A DNA stretch of 64,000 nucleotides from Aquilonibacter sp963820185 (GTDB taxonomy: Bacteria > Vulcanimicrobiota > Vulcanimicrobiia > Vulcanimicrobiales > Vulcanimicrobiaceae), in the NCBI GenBank assembly GCA_963820185.1, contig CAWFYV010000004.1, forward strand, positions 310,001-374,000, read 5' to 3'. The notes beneath the pieces were generated by a model. That model ran no database searches. It saw nothing but the letters and a program-made list of their open reading frames with translations, and was not told the origin of the DNA. The translations under genes were made by a program, and so were the position numbers. Position 1 is the stretch's first letter. Each line of letters opens with the position of its first letter. This document shows, piece after piece, positions 18,829-27,280 of this stretch.

Positions 18829-18854
18829 CGATATATCGAGTAAGTTACTAGTAA
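18829..18854. promoter_or_regulatory. Palindromes between hutU and the PadR operon
   Basis: The 102-base divergent gap between hutU and the small winged-helix gene contains CGATATATCG (18829-18838) and TTACTAGTAA (18845-18854), both perfect dyads. PadR-type repressors bind short inverted repeats, and a PadR gene is the second gene downstream, so this may be its auto-operator. I cannot tell which of the two divergent units is controlled. Confidence 0.35.
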
Positions 18855-18884
18855 GCACGACGACCATTCGAAAGGACCTCTCCC

Positions 18885-19109
18885 ATGGACTACGCCATCT
18901 TGGCGACGCTCTGGAATGGGCCGGCAACTCTTCCCGAACTCGCTGCTGCTGTTTGCGACCGCACCGGACGCCCGGTGAGCTCGACCCTCGTCGATAGCTA
19001 TCTACGGCTATTCGAGCGCTGCGGATTCATCGAACGCGACGGTAACGAATCACCTTACAAACTCGCGGAGCGCGGCTCGGTCTACCTTGCCTACGCCGCA
19101 ACCGCATAG
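18885..19109 (+). CDS. Small winged-helix-like protein
   Basis: A 74-residue protein that looks like a lone winged helix-turn-helix: an N-terminal helix MDYAILATLWNGPATLPEL, a recognition-like stretch STLVDSYLRLFERCGFIER and a wing-like ESPYKLAERG. AAAGGA lies eight bases before the ATG. It precedes the PadR gene by 13 bases and resembles PadR N-terminal domains in layout, so it may be a partner or derivative of that regulator. No named family recognised. Confidence 0.7.
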   Translation: MDYAILATLWNGPATLPELAAAVCDRTGRPVSSTLVDSYLRLFERCGFIERDGNESPYKLAERGSVYLAYAATA

Positions 19110-19122
19110 GACATACACAATC

Positions 19123-19671
19123 ATGGGTTTTCATTTCAGACACGGACATGAGGGCTTTGAGGCCCACTTCGGTCCCGGCTTTGTACGCGGGCGCCATCGC
19201 GGACGCGGAGGCTGGGGCGGCGGTTGGGGCGGCGGACGCGGACGCGGCGATCTCAAGTACGAGATCCTCGAAGCGCTACTCGAAGGACCGCGTCACGGCT
19301 ACGACATCATGTTGACGATCGAGCAGAAGCGCGGACTACGCCCGAGCCCAGGTTCGATTTATCCGGCACTGCAAATGCTCGAGGACGGCGACTACGTGCG
19401 CAGCTCCGAACGCGACGGCAAGCGCACTTACGAAATCACCGACAAAGGCCGCGAACTCTACAATCAGCGCGAGCCCGAGAGCGAAGAAGCTCCGTGGGGA
19501 AACCCGGCGTTTTACGCGACGGTTGCCGAAGCGATGCGACAGGTACACGGCATCAAAGACGCCGCCAAGCAAATCGCCAAGAGCGGCAACATCGAACTCT
19601 ACAAGAAGGCAATCGAGGTGCTCGACAAGGCACGTCGCGAGCTCTTCGAAATCCTCGCGGATCACATCTAA
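19123..19671 (+). CDS. PadR-family transcriptional regulator
   Basis: A 182-residue regulator. A Gly/Arg/His-rich N-terminal tail (RGRHRGRGGWGGGWGGGRG) precedes the PadR winged helix (about residues 42-115): ILEALLEGPRHGYDIM, LRPSPGSIYPALQMLEDGDY and SERDGKRTYEITDKGREL. A C-terminal helical part (about 130-182) should mediate dimerisation, as in Vir-like PadR proteins. The ATG at 19123 is preferred over the longer open frame because it begins after the upstream gene stop with AGGA upstream. It ends two bases before the membrane methyltransferase gene, which it may regulate. Confidence 0.9.
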   Translation: MGFHFRHGHEGFEAHFGPGFVRGRHRGRGGWGGGWGGGRGRGDLKYEILEALLEGPRHGYDIMLTIEQKRGLRPSPGSIYPALQMLEDGDYVRSSERDGKRTYEITDKGRELYNQREPESEEAPWGNPAFYATVAEAMRQVHGIKDAAKQIAKSGNIELYKKAIEVLDKARRELFEILADHI

Positions 19672-19673
19672 AG

Positions 19674-20351
19674 ATGAGCCGAAAGGGGATAAAGATTGCG
19701 GTTCGGTCGGCAGCATTCACGCTGGCGACGTTGGCCGTGATCTTTATTCCCGCCGGCACCTTCAACTACTGGCAGGCGTGGGTGCTGATCGGCGTGTACG
19801 CGGTTTGCGGTACGTGGCTCGCGATCTCGACCTGGAAACACAATCGTGCGCTCTTCGAGCTGCGCATGAAACAGGGGCCGCAAGCAGAGAAATTGCCCGC
19901 GCAGCGCGTCATCGTTACGTTGCTTTACGCCGGCCTGATCGGTGAATTCGTGCTCGCGGCACTCGACCATCGGTTTGGATGGTCGGTTATGCCGCCGCTC
20001 GTCGCGATTCTCGGCGACGCAATCGTGGTCTTCGCCTTTTACGTGTATTCTGTCGTGATGCGCGAGAACAGTTTTGCCTCCGGCGTGGTCGAACTCAACG
20101 CCGGCCAGCACGTGGTTTCCACCGGGCCCTACAGCATCGTTCGCCACCCGATGTACATCGGGTTGCTGCTCATCGCGCTCGGCGTCCCGCTCGCGATGGC
20201 CTCGTACTGGGCGCTCACGATCTTTGCGGCCGAGATTCCCGTCGTGGTGTGGCGGCTGCTCGACGAAGAGCAGTTTCTCGTAAACAACCTGCCCGGCTAC
20301 GCAGCATACCGCACGCAAACCCGCTGGCGTCTCTTCCCCGGCGTATTTTAG
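19674..20351 (+). CDS. Isoprenylcysteine carboxyl methyltransferase-like membrane protein
   Basis: A 225-residue integral membrane protein with about five helices. The C-terminal catalytic region matches the ICMT/phospholipid methyltransferase-like fold: STGPYSIVRHPMYIGLLL, containing the SAM-binding RHPxYxG motif, then LPGYAAYRTQTRWRLFPGVF. The ATG lies two bases after the PadR stop. Bacterial members methylate small molecules or lipids, but the substrate is not known. Its TAG stop shares TTAG (20348-20351) with the convergent aldo/keto reductase gene. Confidence 0.85.
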   Translation: MSRKGIKIAVRSAAFTLATLAVIFIPAGTFNYWQAWVLIGVYAVCGTWLAISTWKHNRALFELRMKQGPQAEKLPAQRVIVTLLYAGLIGEFVLAALDHRFGWSVMPPLVAILGDAIVVFAFYVYSVVMRENSFASGVVELNAGQHVVSTGPYSIVRHPMYIGLLLIALGVPLAMASYWALTIFAAEIPVVVWRLLDEEQFLVNNLPGYAAYRTQTRWRLFPGVF

Positions 20352-21370
20352 ACCGGCGGCGGGTTGAGGTTCGTCTTGGTGTGTTGATGCCAGTACGGGT
20401 ACGGCTCTTGGCGTGCGCTCGCGGCATCGAGCCTTGCCATCTGCTCTTTGCCGAGCGACCACCCGACCGCGCCGAGATTTGCACGTAGCTGTTCTTCGTT
20501 ACGAGCGCCGATGATCACGGAATCGACGGTGGGACGCTGCAAGAGCCAGTTGATCGCGATTTGCGGAATCGTTTTTCCGGTTTCTTTCGCAACGGCGTCT
20601 AACGCGTCAACTACGCGATAGAGATACTCGTTGTCGACCGGCGGGGCGGCGTCGACCGTTTCGTGCAAGCGGCTCGTTGCGGGTAACGGCGTGCCGCGCC
20701 GTATTTTACCGGTCAGCCGTCCCCATCCGAGCGGGCTCCACGCGACGCAGCCTACGCGCTGATCGAGTCCGAGCGGCATCAATTCCCACTCGTAGTCGCG
20801 CGCGATCAGCGAATAGAGCGCCTGATGCGCGACATAACGCGGCAGATTGTAGCGCTCCGCAATCGCGAGTGCCTTCATCAGGTGCCAGCCCGAATAATTG
20901 GAGACACCGACGTAGCGAATCTTGCCCGCGCGCACAAAATCATCGAGCGTGGACAGCGATTCCTCAATCGGCGTATACGCATCGAAGTTGTGCAACTGAA
21001 AGAGGTCGATGTAGTCGGTTTGCAGCCGGCGCAGCGATGCATTGATCGAAGCTGTCAAGTGCTGGCGCGACGAGCCGGCGTCATTGGGTTTATCGCTCAT
21101 CGGCGACGTCGCCTTGGTCGAGATCAAGACCGCTTCGCGACGCCCTTTGATCGCCTCACCCAGGATCTCTTCCGCCATGCCGCGCGAATAGATGTCGGCC
21201 GAATCGAACATCGTGAGACCCGCATCGAGGCAGATATCCACGAGCCGCTTCGCCTCGGCGGAGTCGGTGGTACCCCACGCCCCGTAGAACCCGCGTCCAC
21301 CGAACGTCCCTGTGCCAAGCGTCAAGACCGGGACTTGTAATCCCGACCTGCCGAGATATCGATACTCCAT
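20348..21370 (-). CDS. Aldo/keto reductase
   Basis: A 340-residue NAD(P)H-dependent carbonyl reductase of the AKR superfamily. The tetrad is visible: D and Y in MFDSADIYSRGMAEEILG, K in LISTKATSPMSD and H in YIDLFQLHNFDAY. The start ATG at 21370 is preceded by a perfect TATAAT seven bases upstream, so its mRNA is probably leaderless; the frame is open further upstream, but that part would overlap the oxidoreductase gene. It follows the molybdenum enzyme operon and may receive some read-through. The physiological aldehyde or ketone is unknown. Confidence 0.9.
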   Translation of the reverse strand: MEYRYLGRSGLQVPVLTLGTGTFGGRGFYGAWGTTDSAEAKRLVDICLDAGLTMFDSADIYSRGMAEEILGEAIKGRREAVLISTKATSPMSDKPNDAGSSRQHLTASINASLRRLQTDYIDLFQLHNFDAYTPIEESLSTLDDFVRAGKIRYVGVSNYSGWHLMKALAIAERYNLPRYVAHQALYSLIARDYEWELMPLGLDQRVGCVAWSPLGWGRLTGKIRRGTPLPATSRLHETVDAAPPVDNEYLYRVVDALDAVAKETGKTIPQIAINWLLQRPTVDSVIIGARNEEQLRANLGAVGWSLGKEQMARLDAASARQEPYPYWHQHTKTNLNPPPV

Positions 21371-21377
21371 GCCGGAG

Positions 21378-21383
21378 ATTATA
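21378..21383 (-). promoter_or_regulatory. TATAAT -10 box for a leaderless aldo/keto reductase mRNA
   Basis: On the minus strand TATAAT is followed by seven bases and the ATG at 21370, placing the transcription start at or next to the start codon. There is no Shine-Dalgarno sequence between them. The box overlaps the stop codon of the molybdenum subunit gene. Confidence 0.6.
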
Positions 21384-23463
21384 GCAGCGCTTCGACCGTA
21401 ATCGGTAATTCGCGCACGCGCACACCCGTCGCGTGGTAGATCGCATTTGCTACGGCGGCGCCCGAACCGCACATTGCGACCTCACCCATCCCGCGCACAC
21501 CTGCCGGATTGACGCGGGTGTCGTCGTCGAGAACCATGATCAGCTCGGGATTGGGAATATCGGCGTTGGTCGGCACGAGGTAATTCTCGAGCGTCGCATT
21601 CATGATGCGACCGGTGCGCAAGTCGTACCGGGTTTTCTCGAAGAGCGCCATCCCGATGCCCCACACGACCGCGCCAACGAGTTGGCTGTTCGCCGTCTTC
21701 TCGTTGAGGATCCGTCCGACGTCATATGCGCCAACGAACCGCGTCACGCGGATGCTGAGCAGATCAGGATCGACCTCGACCTCGGCAAAATGTGCACCAA
21801 AGGCTTGCTGCGCATATTTGTTCTCTTCTTCTTCGTTAACCGTCGCGTGCAGATCGACGGTGAGACCTTCGGCCGGCACTTTGCCGCCGGCCGCTGCGAG
21901 CTTCTGTTGTAACTGCTGCGCCGCAAGCACCGTCGCGGAGCCGATGCTCGATGCGGTTTGCGATCCCGCGGCAATCGGCACTTCGGGCATCTCGGTATCG
22001 CCCCATTCCAAACGCACGCGGTCGTGCGGAATGCCGAGCACCTCTGCCGCAAGCTGCGCATAGACCGTGGGCGAACCTGTGCCTTGCTCGATCGTGCCGG
22101 TCGTTAGCACCGTGGTGCCGTCCGGGTTCATGTGCAGACGTACCGCGGCCGCGCTACGATGCGTCGCGCGCGACGCCGTCGCCATGCCCCAGCCCACGAG
22201 CACGCCCTTGCGTTGCATCGAACGCGGCGGCATCATGCGCTTGGACCAACCGAATTTTTCGGCCGCTTGCGCATAGCATTCGCGTAACTTCTTGCTCGTG
22301 TATTCCTTGCCGTTGTTGGGGTCCACCTCGGAGTAGTTGCGCACGCGCAGTTCGAGCGGGTCGATCCCCAGTTCGTAGGCGAGCTCGTCCATCGCCGATT
22401 CGCATGCGAAACTCCCGGTCGACTCGCCGGGTGCGCGCTGGAACGTTGGCTTGCTGATCGAAAGCCGGATCAATTCTTGATGCATCGTATAGTGCGGCGA
22501 CGCGTAGAGATCGCGGCTAAAGACCGCGCACGGCTCGACGAACTCATCCGACATACTCGTCTCGTTGCGCACGTTGTGTAACATCGCGACAAGCGTTCCG
22601 TCGGCGTTCGCGCCGGCCGAAAAGTTCTGCTCGGTCTGCGGACGATGCCCGACCCAGCCAAACATCTGTGGCCGCGTGACCAGCAACTTCACCGGCTTGC
22701 CGGTCGACTTCGCCGCCATGGCCGCGAGCGGCACGTGCGACCACGCCGTGCCTTTGCTGCCGAACGCACCGCCGACGAAGGGCGCGATCACCCGAATCTG
22801 CTTCGGATCAATGCTAAAGACATGGCCCAGACGGTTGCGCACCCCGAACGCCCACTGCGTCGAGTCGTAGAGTGTGAGCTTGTCGCCATCCCACGTCGCA
22901 ACCGTGCCGTGCGTTTCCATCGGGTTGTGATGTTCGGTCGGCGTGCGGTAGATGTTCGAAACCTTGGTGTGCGCACCCGCGAGCGCCGGTTCCGCGGCGC
23001 CGCGCGTGTGCGCGGCCGGCTGATCGCCGAGCAATGATTTCGGCGTAAAGACCTCGCCGGTATCGAGATTCATCTGCGGCGCACGCACGTCATAACGCAC
23101 GCGCACGAGATCCGCCGCGTAGACCGCTTGCTCAAACGTCCGCGCGACGACGACCGCGACCGGCTGCCGGTCGAATTCCACGACGTCGCTCTGCAGCAGA
23201 TACAAGACCGAATCTTGCGGTCCAACCTTCTTCTCGTTGACCTTTGGCGCGTTCTCGTGCGTCATCACGAGGACGACGCCCGTCGCCTTGCGCGCGGCCT
23301 CGGTGTCGATCGCCACGACGCGCCCCGACGCGACCGCGCTGGGCACGACGACCGCGTGAAGCATTCCGTCGAGCACACGATCGCACGTGTACTTTGCGGC
23401 GCCTTGCACTTTGTCGGGGCCGTCCACGCGGCTGCGCGGTGCGCCGATAACCGGCTGGCTCAT
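21379..23463 (-). CDS. paoC: Molybdenum-binding subunit of PaoABC-type aldehyde oxidoreductase
   Basis: A 694-residue large subunit of the xanthine-oxidase family, closest in pattern to PaoC/YagR. It contains RSRVDGPDKVQGAAKYTCD near the start, FVGGAFGSKGTAWSH and a C-terminal GMGEVAMCGSGAAVANA, whose glutamate is the likely active-site base. It hydroxylates aldehydes or heterocycles at Mo-cytosine-dinucleotide. The ATG at 23463 overlaps the FAD-subunit stop; the frame is open upstream, but that would lie within the neighbouring gene. A heterotrimer with the next two subunits is expected, exported as a complex on the Tat signal of the small subunit. Confidence 0.92.
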   Translation of the reverse strand: MSQPVIGAPRSRVDGPDKVQGAAKYTCDRVLDGMLHAVVVPSAVASGRVVAIDTEAARKATGVVLVMTHENAPKVNEKKVGPQDSVLYLLQSDVVEFDRQPVAVVVARTFEQAVYAADLVRVRYDVRAPQMNLDTGEVFTPKSLLGDQPAAHTRGAAEPALAGAHTKVSNIYRTPTEHHNPMETHGTVATWDGDKLTLYDSTQWAFGVRNRLGHVFSIDPKQIRVIAPFVGGAFGSKGTAWSHVPLAAMAAKSTGKPVKLLVTRPQMFGWVGHRPQTEQNFSAGANADGTLVAMLHNVRNETSMSDEFVEPCAVFSRDLYASPHYTMHQELIRLSISKPTFQRAPGESTGSFACESAMDELAYELGIDPLELRVRNYSEVDPNNGKEYTSKKLRECYAQAAEKFGWSKRMMPPRSMQRKGVLVGWGMATASRATHRSAAAVRLHMNPDGTTVLTTGTIEQGTGSPTVYAQLAAEVLGIPHDRVRLEWGDTEMPEVPIAAGSQTASSIGSATVLAAQQLQQKLAAAGGKVPAEGLTVDLHATVNEEEENKYAQQAFGAHFAEVEVDPDLLSIRVTRFVGAYDVGRILNEKTANSQLVGAVVWGIGMALFEKTRYDLRTGRIMNATLENYLVPTNADIPNPELIMVLDDDTRVNPAGVRGMGEVAMCGSGAAVANAIYHATGVRVRELPITVEALL

Positions 23464-24434
23464 GCGTTCGCCGTTTCCAGCGCGCGAACGAGCACGCGCT
23501 TGGCAAGCGCAATCTTGAAGTCGTTTTGTCCCTGGCCACGTGCGTCGCGCAGCGCAATGTCGGCGGCATGCTGGTAGCTCGCATGCGTCGCAGGTGCGCC
23601 GAGTAGTTCGCGCTCCCCCTCGTGCGCGCGCCACGGAATCGTTCCGACGCCGCCAAGCGCGATACGAGCGTTCGAAATCGTGCCGTGCTCCACGTTGAGC
23701 GCGACCGCGGCCGACGCAAGCGCAAATTCGTACTGCGCGCGATCGCGCGCCTTCACGTAGGTCGAGCGCGCAGCAAATGGAAGCGCGGGTACGGTTATCC
23801 CGACGATCAATTCGCCGGGCCGCAACACATTTTCAACCTGCGGCGTCGCATCCGGTAGCCGGTAGAACCGCTCGAGCGCCACGTCGCGCGTGCCGCCTGC
23901 GTGCGCGATGTGCAGGGTCGCATCCAGTGCGACCAGCGCGACGGCAACGTCGGACGCGTGGGTCGCGATACAGTGTGAACTAGTGCCGAGCACGGCCTGC
24001 ATCCGGTTGACGCCACCGATTGCCCCACACCCGCTGCCGGGCTTGCGTTTGTTGCACGGTGTGGCCGTATCGCGGAAGTACGGGCAACGCGTGCGCTGCA
24101 GCAAATTCCCGCCCATTGACGCCATGTTACGCAGTTGCGGCGACGCACTCTCCTGCAGCGCGATCGTGATCGCCGGAAACGCCTTCTGCACGGCGGCGTT
24201 TGTCGCAACGTCGCTCATCCGCGCGAGCGCCCCAAGATACAGCTCGCCGTTACGAATTTCGATTGCCCCAAGGGGCAGCGCGTTGATATCGATCAGGACG
24301 TCGGGGCGCTCGACGTCGTCCTTCATGAGGTCGAGGATGTTGGTACCGCCGGCGATGAAGCGCGCGCCACTGCGGCCGCCTGCCGCAATCGCCGCGCCAA
24401 CCGTGTCCGCACGAGCGAAAGCGAATGGGTTCAT
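23460..24434 (-). CDS. paoB: FAD-binding subunit of PaoABC-type aldehyde oxidoreductase
   Basis: A 324-residue FAD subunit. The flavin motif FIAGGTNILDLMKDD begins near residue 25 and ASMGGNLLQRTRC near 108. The insertion containing RCPYFRDTATPCNKRKPGSGC supplies the clustered cysteines that hold the extra [4Fe-4S] centre of PaoB/YagS-type enzymes and distinguishes it from plain xanthine dehydrogenase. The ATG at 24434 overlaps the iron-sulfur subunit stop. It passes electrons from the Mo and Fe-S centres to the acceptor. Confidence 0.92.
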   Translation of the reverse strand: MNPFAFARADTVGAAIAAGGRSGARFIAGGTNILDLMKDDVERPDVLIDINALPLGAIEIRNGELYLGALARMSDVATNAAVQKAFPAITIALQESASPQLRNMASMGGNLLQRTRCPYFRDTATPCNKRKPGSGCGAIGGVNRMQAVLGTSSHCIATHASDVAVALVALDATLHIAHAGGTRDVALERFYRLPDATPQVENVLRPGELIVGITVPALPFAARSTYVKARDRAQYEFALASAAVALNVEHGTISNARIALGGVGTIPWRAHEGERELLGAPATHASYQHAADIALRDARGQGQNDFKIALAKRVLVRALETANA

Positions 24435-25021
24435 GACGACTTCCCCGCTTCGAGCACCGCGTCTACGATGTGCGGGTAGCAGCCGCAGCGGCAGATATTG
24501 CCGCTCATCTGCGTGCGCACGGTATCGCGATCCAGGGCGTGGCCCTCGGCCAGCATCGCGACCGCCGAGACAATCTGCCCCGGCGTGCAGAAACCGCATT
24601 GAAATCCGTCGTGTTCGATGAAGGCCGCCTGCACGGGATGCAGCGTTTCGCCGTTTGCGATCCCTTCGATCGTCGTGATGCGATCGTGCTCGTGCATCAT
24701 TGCAAGCGTCAAGCACGAATTGATGCGCCGTCCGTTGACCATCACCGTGCATGCGCCGCAGGTGCCCTGGTCGCAGCCTTTTTTCGTTCCGGTAAGCCCC
24801 ACATGATCGCGAATCGCATCCAGCAGCGTTACGCGCGGCTCGACCGTCATTGCATGCGGCGAACCGTTGACCGTGAGTGTGAGGCCCGTTGCTTGCGGTC
24901 CCTTCGTTGCGACGCCTTGCGCGTCGGCGGTGGCACGCGCGAGTGGAACGCTCACCGCCGAGGCGCCGGTAGCGATGATAAACGAGCGGCGACTGACGCG
25001 GTCCAAACGTTCATCACCCAT
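24431..25021 (-). CDS. paoA: [2Fe-2S] subunit of PaoABC-type aldehyde oxidoreductase, Tat-exported
   Basis: A 196-residue iron-sulfur subunit. SRRSFI at residues 10-15 followed by a hydrophobic run (IATGASAVSVPLA) is a twin-arginine signal, so the complex should be periplasmic. Cysteine motifs CDQGTCGACTV, CGFCTPGQI and CRCGCYPHI bind the two [2Fe-2S] clusters. The ATG at 25021 was preferred to a TTG ten codons upstream. It lies 33 bases after the mocA-like gene, in the same direction. Confidence 0.92.
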   Translation of the reverse strand: MGDERLDRVSRRSFIIATGASAVSVPLARATADAQGVATKGPQATGLTLTVNGSPHAMTVEPRVTLLDAIRDHVGLTGTKKGCDQGTCGACTVMVNGRRINSCLTLAMMHEHDRITTIEGIANGETLHPVQAAFIEHDGFQCGFCTPGQIVSAVAMLAEGHALDRDTVRTQMSGNICRCGCYPHIVDAVLEAGKSS

Positions 25022-25054
25022 TGCGAGGTTCTTTCCCGGAAATCGAGCCAACCA

Positions 25055-25600
25055 TCACGGCAAATCCGTCGGGTGATCGACGTCGCGGTACGGCCACGCG
25101 TCGTCGATGGGCACCGCACGGCGCCGTAGGCCGGCGTGATCGCGCAAGCGAGCAATCGGCTCGTTGTCGCGCAAGTGACCGATCAAGGCGCGCGCCCGCG
25201 CAGAGAAGTAGACCGGGTGGCCGGGGGTCCCGTCGGCGCGCACGGGATAGACCACGTCGTTGTCGCCGGCGGCCGCCGCGATGCCGGCAGCGTGCTGCGG
25301 CTCGATGAGCAAGAGGTCGGCGGGCAGGACCAAGATCGGTCGCCCCGGGTCGATCGCATCGTTCGCTAGGCGAAGCGAGTGCGCCATCCCACGCTCGGGT
25401 TCGTCGTTGGTGACCACACGCGCGCCGGGCGCTCTTGCGAACTCGGCCAGCGCTGAGCTCGTTACGACAAACGTTTTATATGCGCCACCCGCGCGAATTG
25501 CCCGCGCGAGCAGCGTATCGCCCGACGGAAGTGCATGCAGCAACTTTTGCGAACCGAATCGCTTTGACTCGCCGGCGGCCAGTATGACCACGGTGAGCAC
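25055..25600 (-). CDS. MocA-like molybdenum cofactor cytidylyltransferase
   Basis: A 181-residue nucleotidyltransferase with the GT-A motif VVILAAGESKRFGSQKLL at the N-terminus and ILVLPADLLLIEP as the metal-binding strand. MocA adds CMP to molybdopterin to form the MCD cofactor needed by xanthine-oxidase-family enzymes, and its place just before the PaoABC-like genes fits this. The GTG start is six bases after the hutH stop. A substrate other than Mo-cofactor, as for other MobA-like proteins, is less likely. Confidence 0.85.
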   Translation of the reverse strand: MLTVVILAAGESKRFGSQKLLHALPSGDTLLARAIRAGGAYKTFVVTSSALAEFARAPGARVVTNDEPERGMAHSLRLANDAIDPGRPILVLPADLLLIEPQHAAGIAAAAGDNDVVYPVRADGTPGHPVYFSARARALIGHLRDNEPIARLRDHAGLRRRAVPIDDAWPYRDVDHPTDLP

Positions 25601-25606
25601 AGCGCG

Positions 25607-27151
25607 CTACAGCTGCTCGCCGATCGCCGATTCTGCGGCGTGCACGAGCGCGTTCGTGCGAAGCAACGTGCGCGCCGCCTCGATATCCGGCGACGGCACG
25701 CGGTCCGTTGTCCACGGTGCGATGCGTTCACGCGCGCACGCGTATGCCGCGTTCGTGCCGGCGCCCGACGTGAGCGGACGCCGAAAATCGGTTGCTGCGA
25801 GCGCGCCGAGGAGTTCGCATGCGAGCGCGCCCTCGACGTTGTCCAGTACGCGCTCGAGATTATTCGCCGACGTCATGCCCATGCTCACGTGGTCCTCTTG
25901 TCCGGCCGAGGTCGGAATCGAGTCGACGCTCGAGGGCCAAGCCAAGCCCTTGTTGTCGTTGACCAGCGCCGCCGCGGTGTATTGCACGATCATCAATCCC
26001 GATTGCAGCCCCGAACGGCCCGTCAAGAACAGAGGCAAACCGCGATCTTCGGCATTCAGCAACAGATAGAGCCGCCGCTCACCGATCGACGCCAACTCGC
26101 CGATCGCGAATTTGAGGAAGTCAATCGCGAGGGCAATCGGTTCGCCGTGAAAGTTTCCGCCCGAGAGAAACTCGCCATCCTCGGGAAAGACAAGCGGATT
26201 ATCGGTGACGGAGTTCGCTTCGGTCTGCGTGACGGCGCGCGCGTACCCGATCGCGTCGCGCACCGCACCGTGCACAACCGGAATGCAGCGAAACGAATAC
26301 GGATCTTGCACGCGGCCGCACTCGCGATGCGAGAGCATGATCTCGGAGCCCGCCAGTAGCACGCGCAGATTCGCGGCAACACGCCCTTGGCCGGGATGCG
26401 GACGCAGATCGTTCAAGCGCCGGTCGAAGACGCGATCCGTACCCAAGTATGCTTCGAGCGACATCGCGCCGATGACGTCGGCCGCCGCGGCTAAACGTTG
26501 CGCGCGCAAGACGCCCAGAGCAGCAATGCCCGTCATCACCTGCGTACCGTTGATCAGCGCGAGGCCCTCTTTAGGACCGAGCGTGACGGGTTTGAGGCCG
26601 GCGCGTTTGAGCGCGACCGCACTTGGAAGCCGCTCGCCGCCGGCAAATGCTTCACCTTCGCCGATCAGCGTGAGCGTCATGTGCGCTAGCGGTGCGAGAT
26701 CACCACTCGCGCCAACCGAACCCGCAGCGGGTACGACTGGCGTGATGCCGCGGTTGAGCAACTCGGCCAAAAGATCGAGCGTGTCGAGCTTGATTCCCGA
26801 ATGACCCGCGGCAAGCGAATTGACGCGCAGCACGCCCGCCGCGCGAACCAAGCGCGGATCGAGCGGCGCGCCCGTTCCCGCTGCATGCGAGCGCACCAAA
26901 TTTAGCTGCAATGTTGCCGCATCTGCCGGATCGATCTGCACGTTTGCTAAGCGTCCGAACCCCGTCGTGACCCCGTAGATCGCGTGCCCGCTCGCAAAGC
27001 GCTCGTCGACGAATGTGCGCGCTTGTACGACGCGCTCGCGTGCCGCCGGGGTGATGCGCACGGGCGCGCCGTTGGCGACAGCTTCAATCGCCTCGAGGCT
27101 TAAATGACGGCCGTCGAGTTCGACGACCTCGTTGGAAAGCGTCTTGGACAT
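25607..27151 (-). CDS. hutH: Histidine ammonia-lyase
   Basis: A 514-residue lyase that removes ammonia from L-histidine to give trans-urocanate. The autocatalytic MIO prosthetic group forms from A148-S149-G150 in GSVGASGDLAPLAHM, and Y-containing YGVTTGFGRLAN at about 59-70 and FLSGGNFHGEP are typical. The ATG at 27151 is preferred; TTG and GTG lie just upstream. It is the first gene of a row with mocA and the Pao-like genes, while hutU, hutI and hutF are 6.8 kb away. Confidence 0.95.
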   Translation of the reverse strand: MSKTLSNEVVELDGRHLSLEAIEAVANGAPVRITPAARERVVQARTFVDERFASGHAIYGVTTGFGRLANVQIDPADAATLQLNLVRSHAAGTGAPLDPRLVRAAGVLRVNSLAAGHSGIKLDTLDLLAELLNRGITPVVPAAGSVGASGDLAPLAHMTLTLIGEGEAFAGGERLPSAVALKRAGLKPVTLGPKEGLALINGTQVMTGIAALGVLRAQRLAAAADVIGAMSLEAYLGTDRVFDRRLNDLRPHPGQGRVAANLRVLLAGSEIMLSHRECGRVQDPYSFRCIPVVHGAVRDAIGYARAVTQTEANSVTDNPLVFPEDGEFLSGGNFHGEPIALAIDFLKFAIGELASIGERRLYLLLNAEDRGLPLFLTGRSGLQSGLMIVQYTAAALVNDNKGLAWPSSVDSIPTSAGQEDHVSMGMTSANNLERVLDNVEGALACELLGALAATDFRRPLTSGAGTNAAYACARERIAPWTTDRVPSPDIEAARTLLRTNALVHAAESAIGEQL

Positions 27152-27245
27152 GGACACCAACTAGTTCCAAGTGGATAACTCCACGCCTGCCGTGCATAAC
27201 CGCAAAAAACTTGTGGATAGCGTGTGGGCGAGCGCGCGCGCCGAC

Positions 27246-27274
27246 TTGATGCGCCGCAGGCACGGTGCTACCAT
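27246..27274 (+). promoter_or_regulatory. Putative promoter of the structured RNA
   Basis: TTGATG (27246-27251), 17 bases, TACCAT (27269-27274). The same -10 and spacing appear in the efflux operon promoter. The predicted start point is near 27281, the first base of the structured segment. Confidence 0.45.
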
Positions 27275-27280
27275 CACCTC

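Noticed and set aside
27170..27220. Two 8-of-9 matches to DnaA boxes (AGTGGATAA and TGTGGATAG) next to hutH
   Set aside because: Only two imperfect sites, no AT-rich unwinding region and no dnaA, dnaN or gidA neighbours; not an origin.
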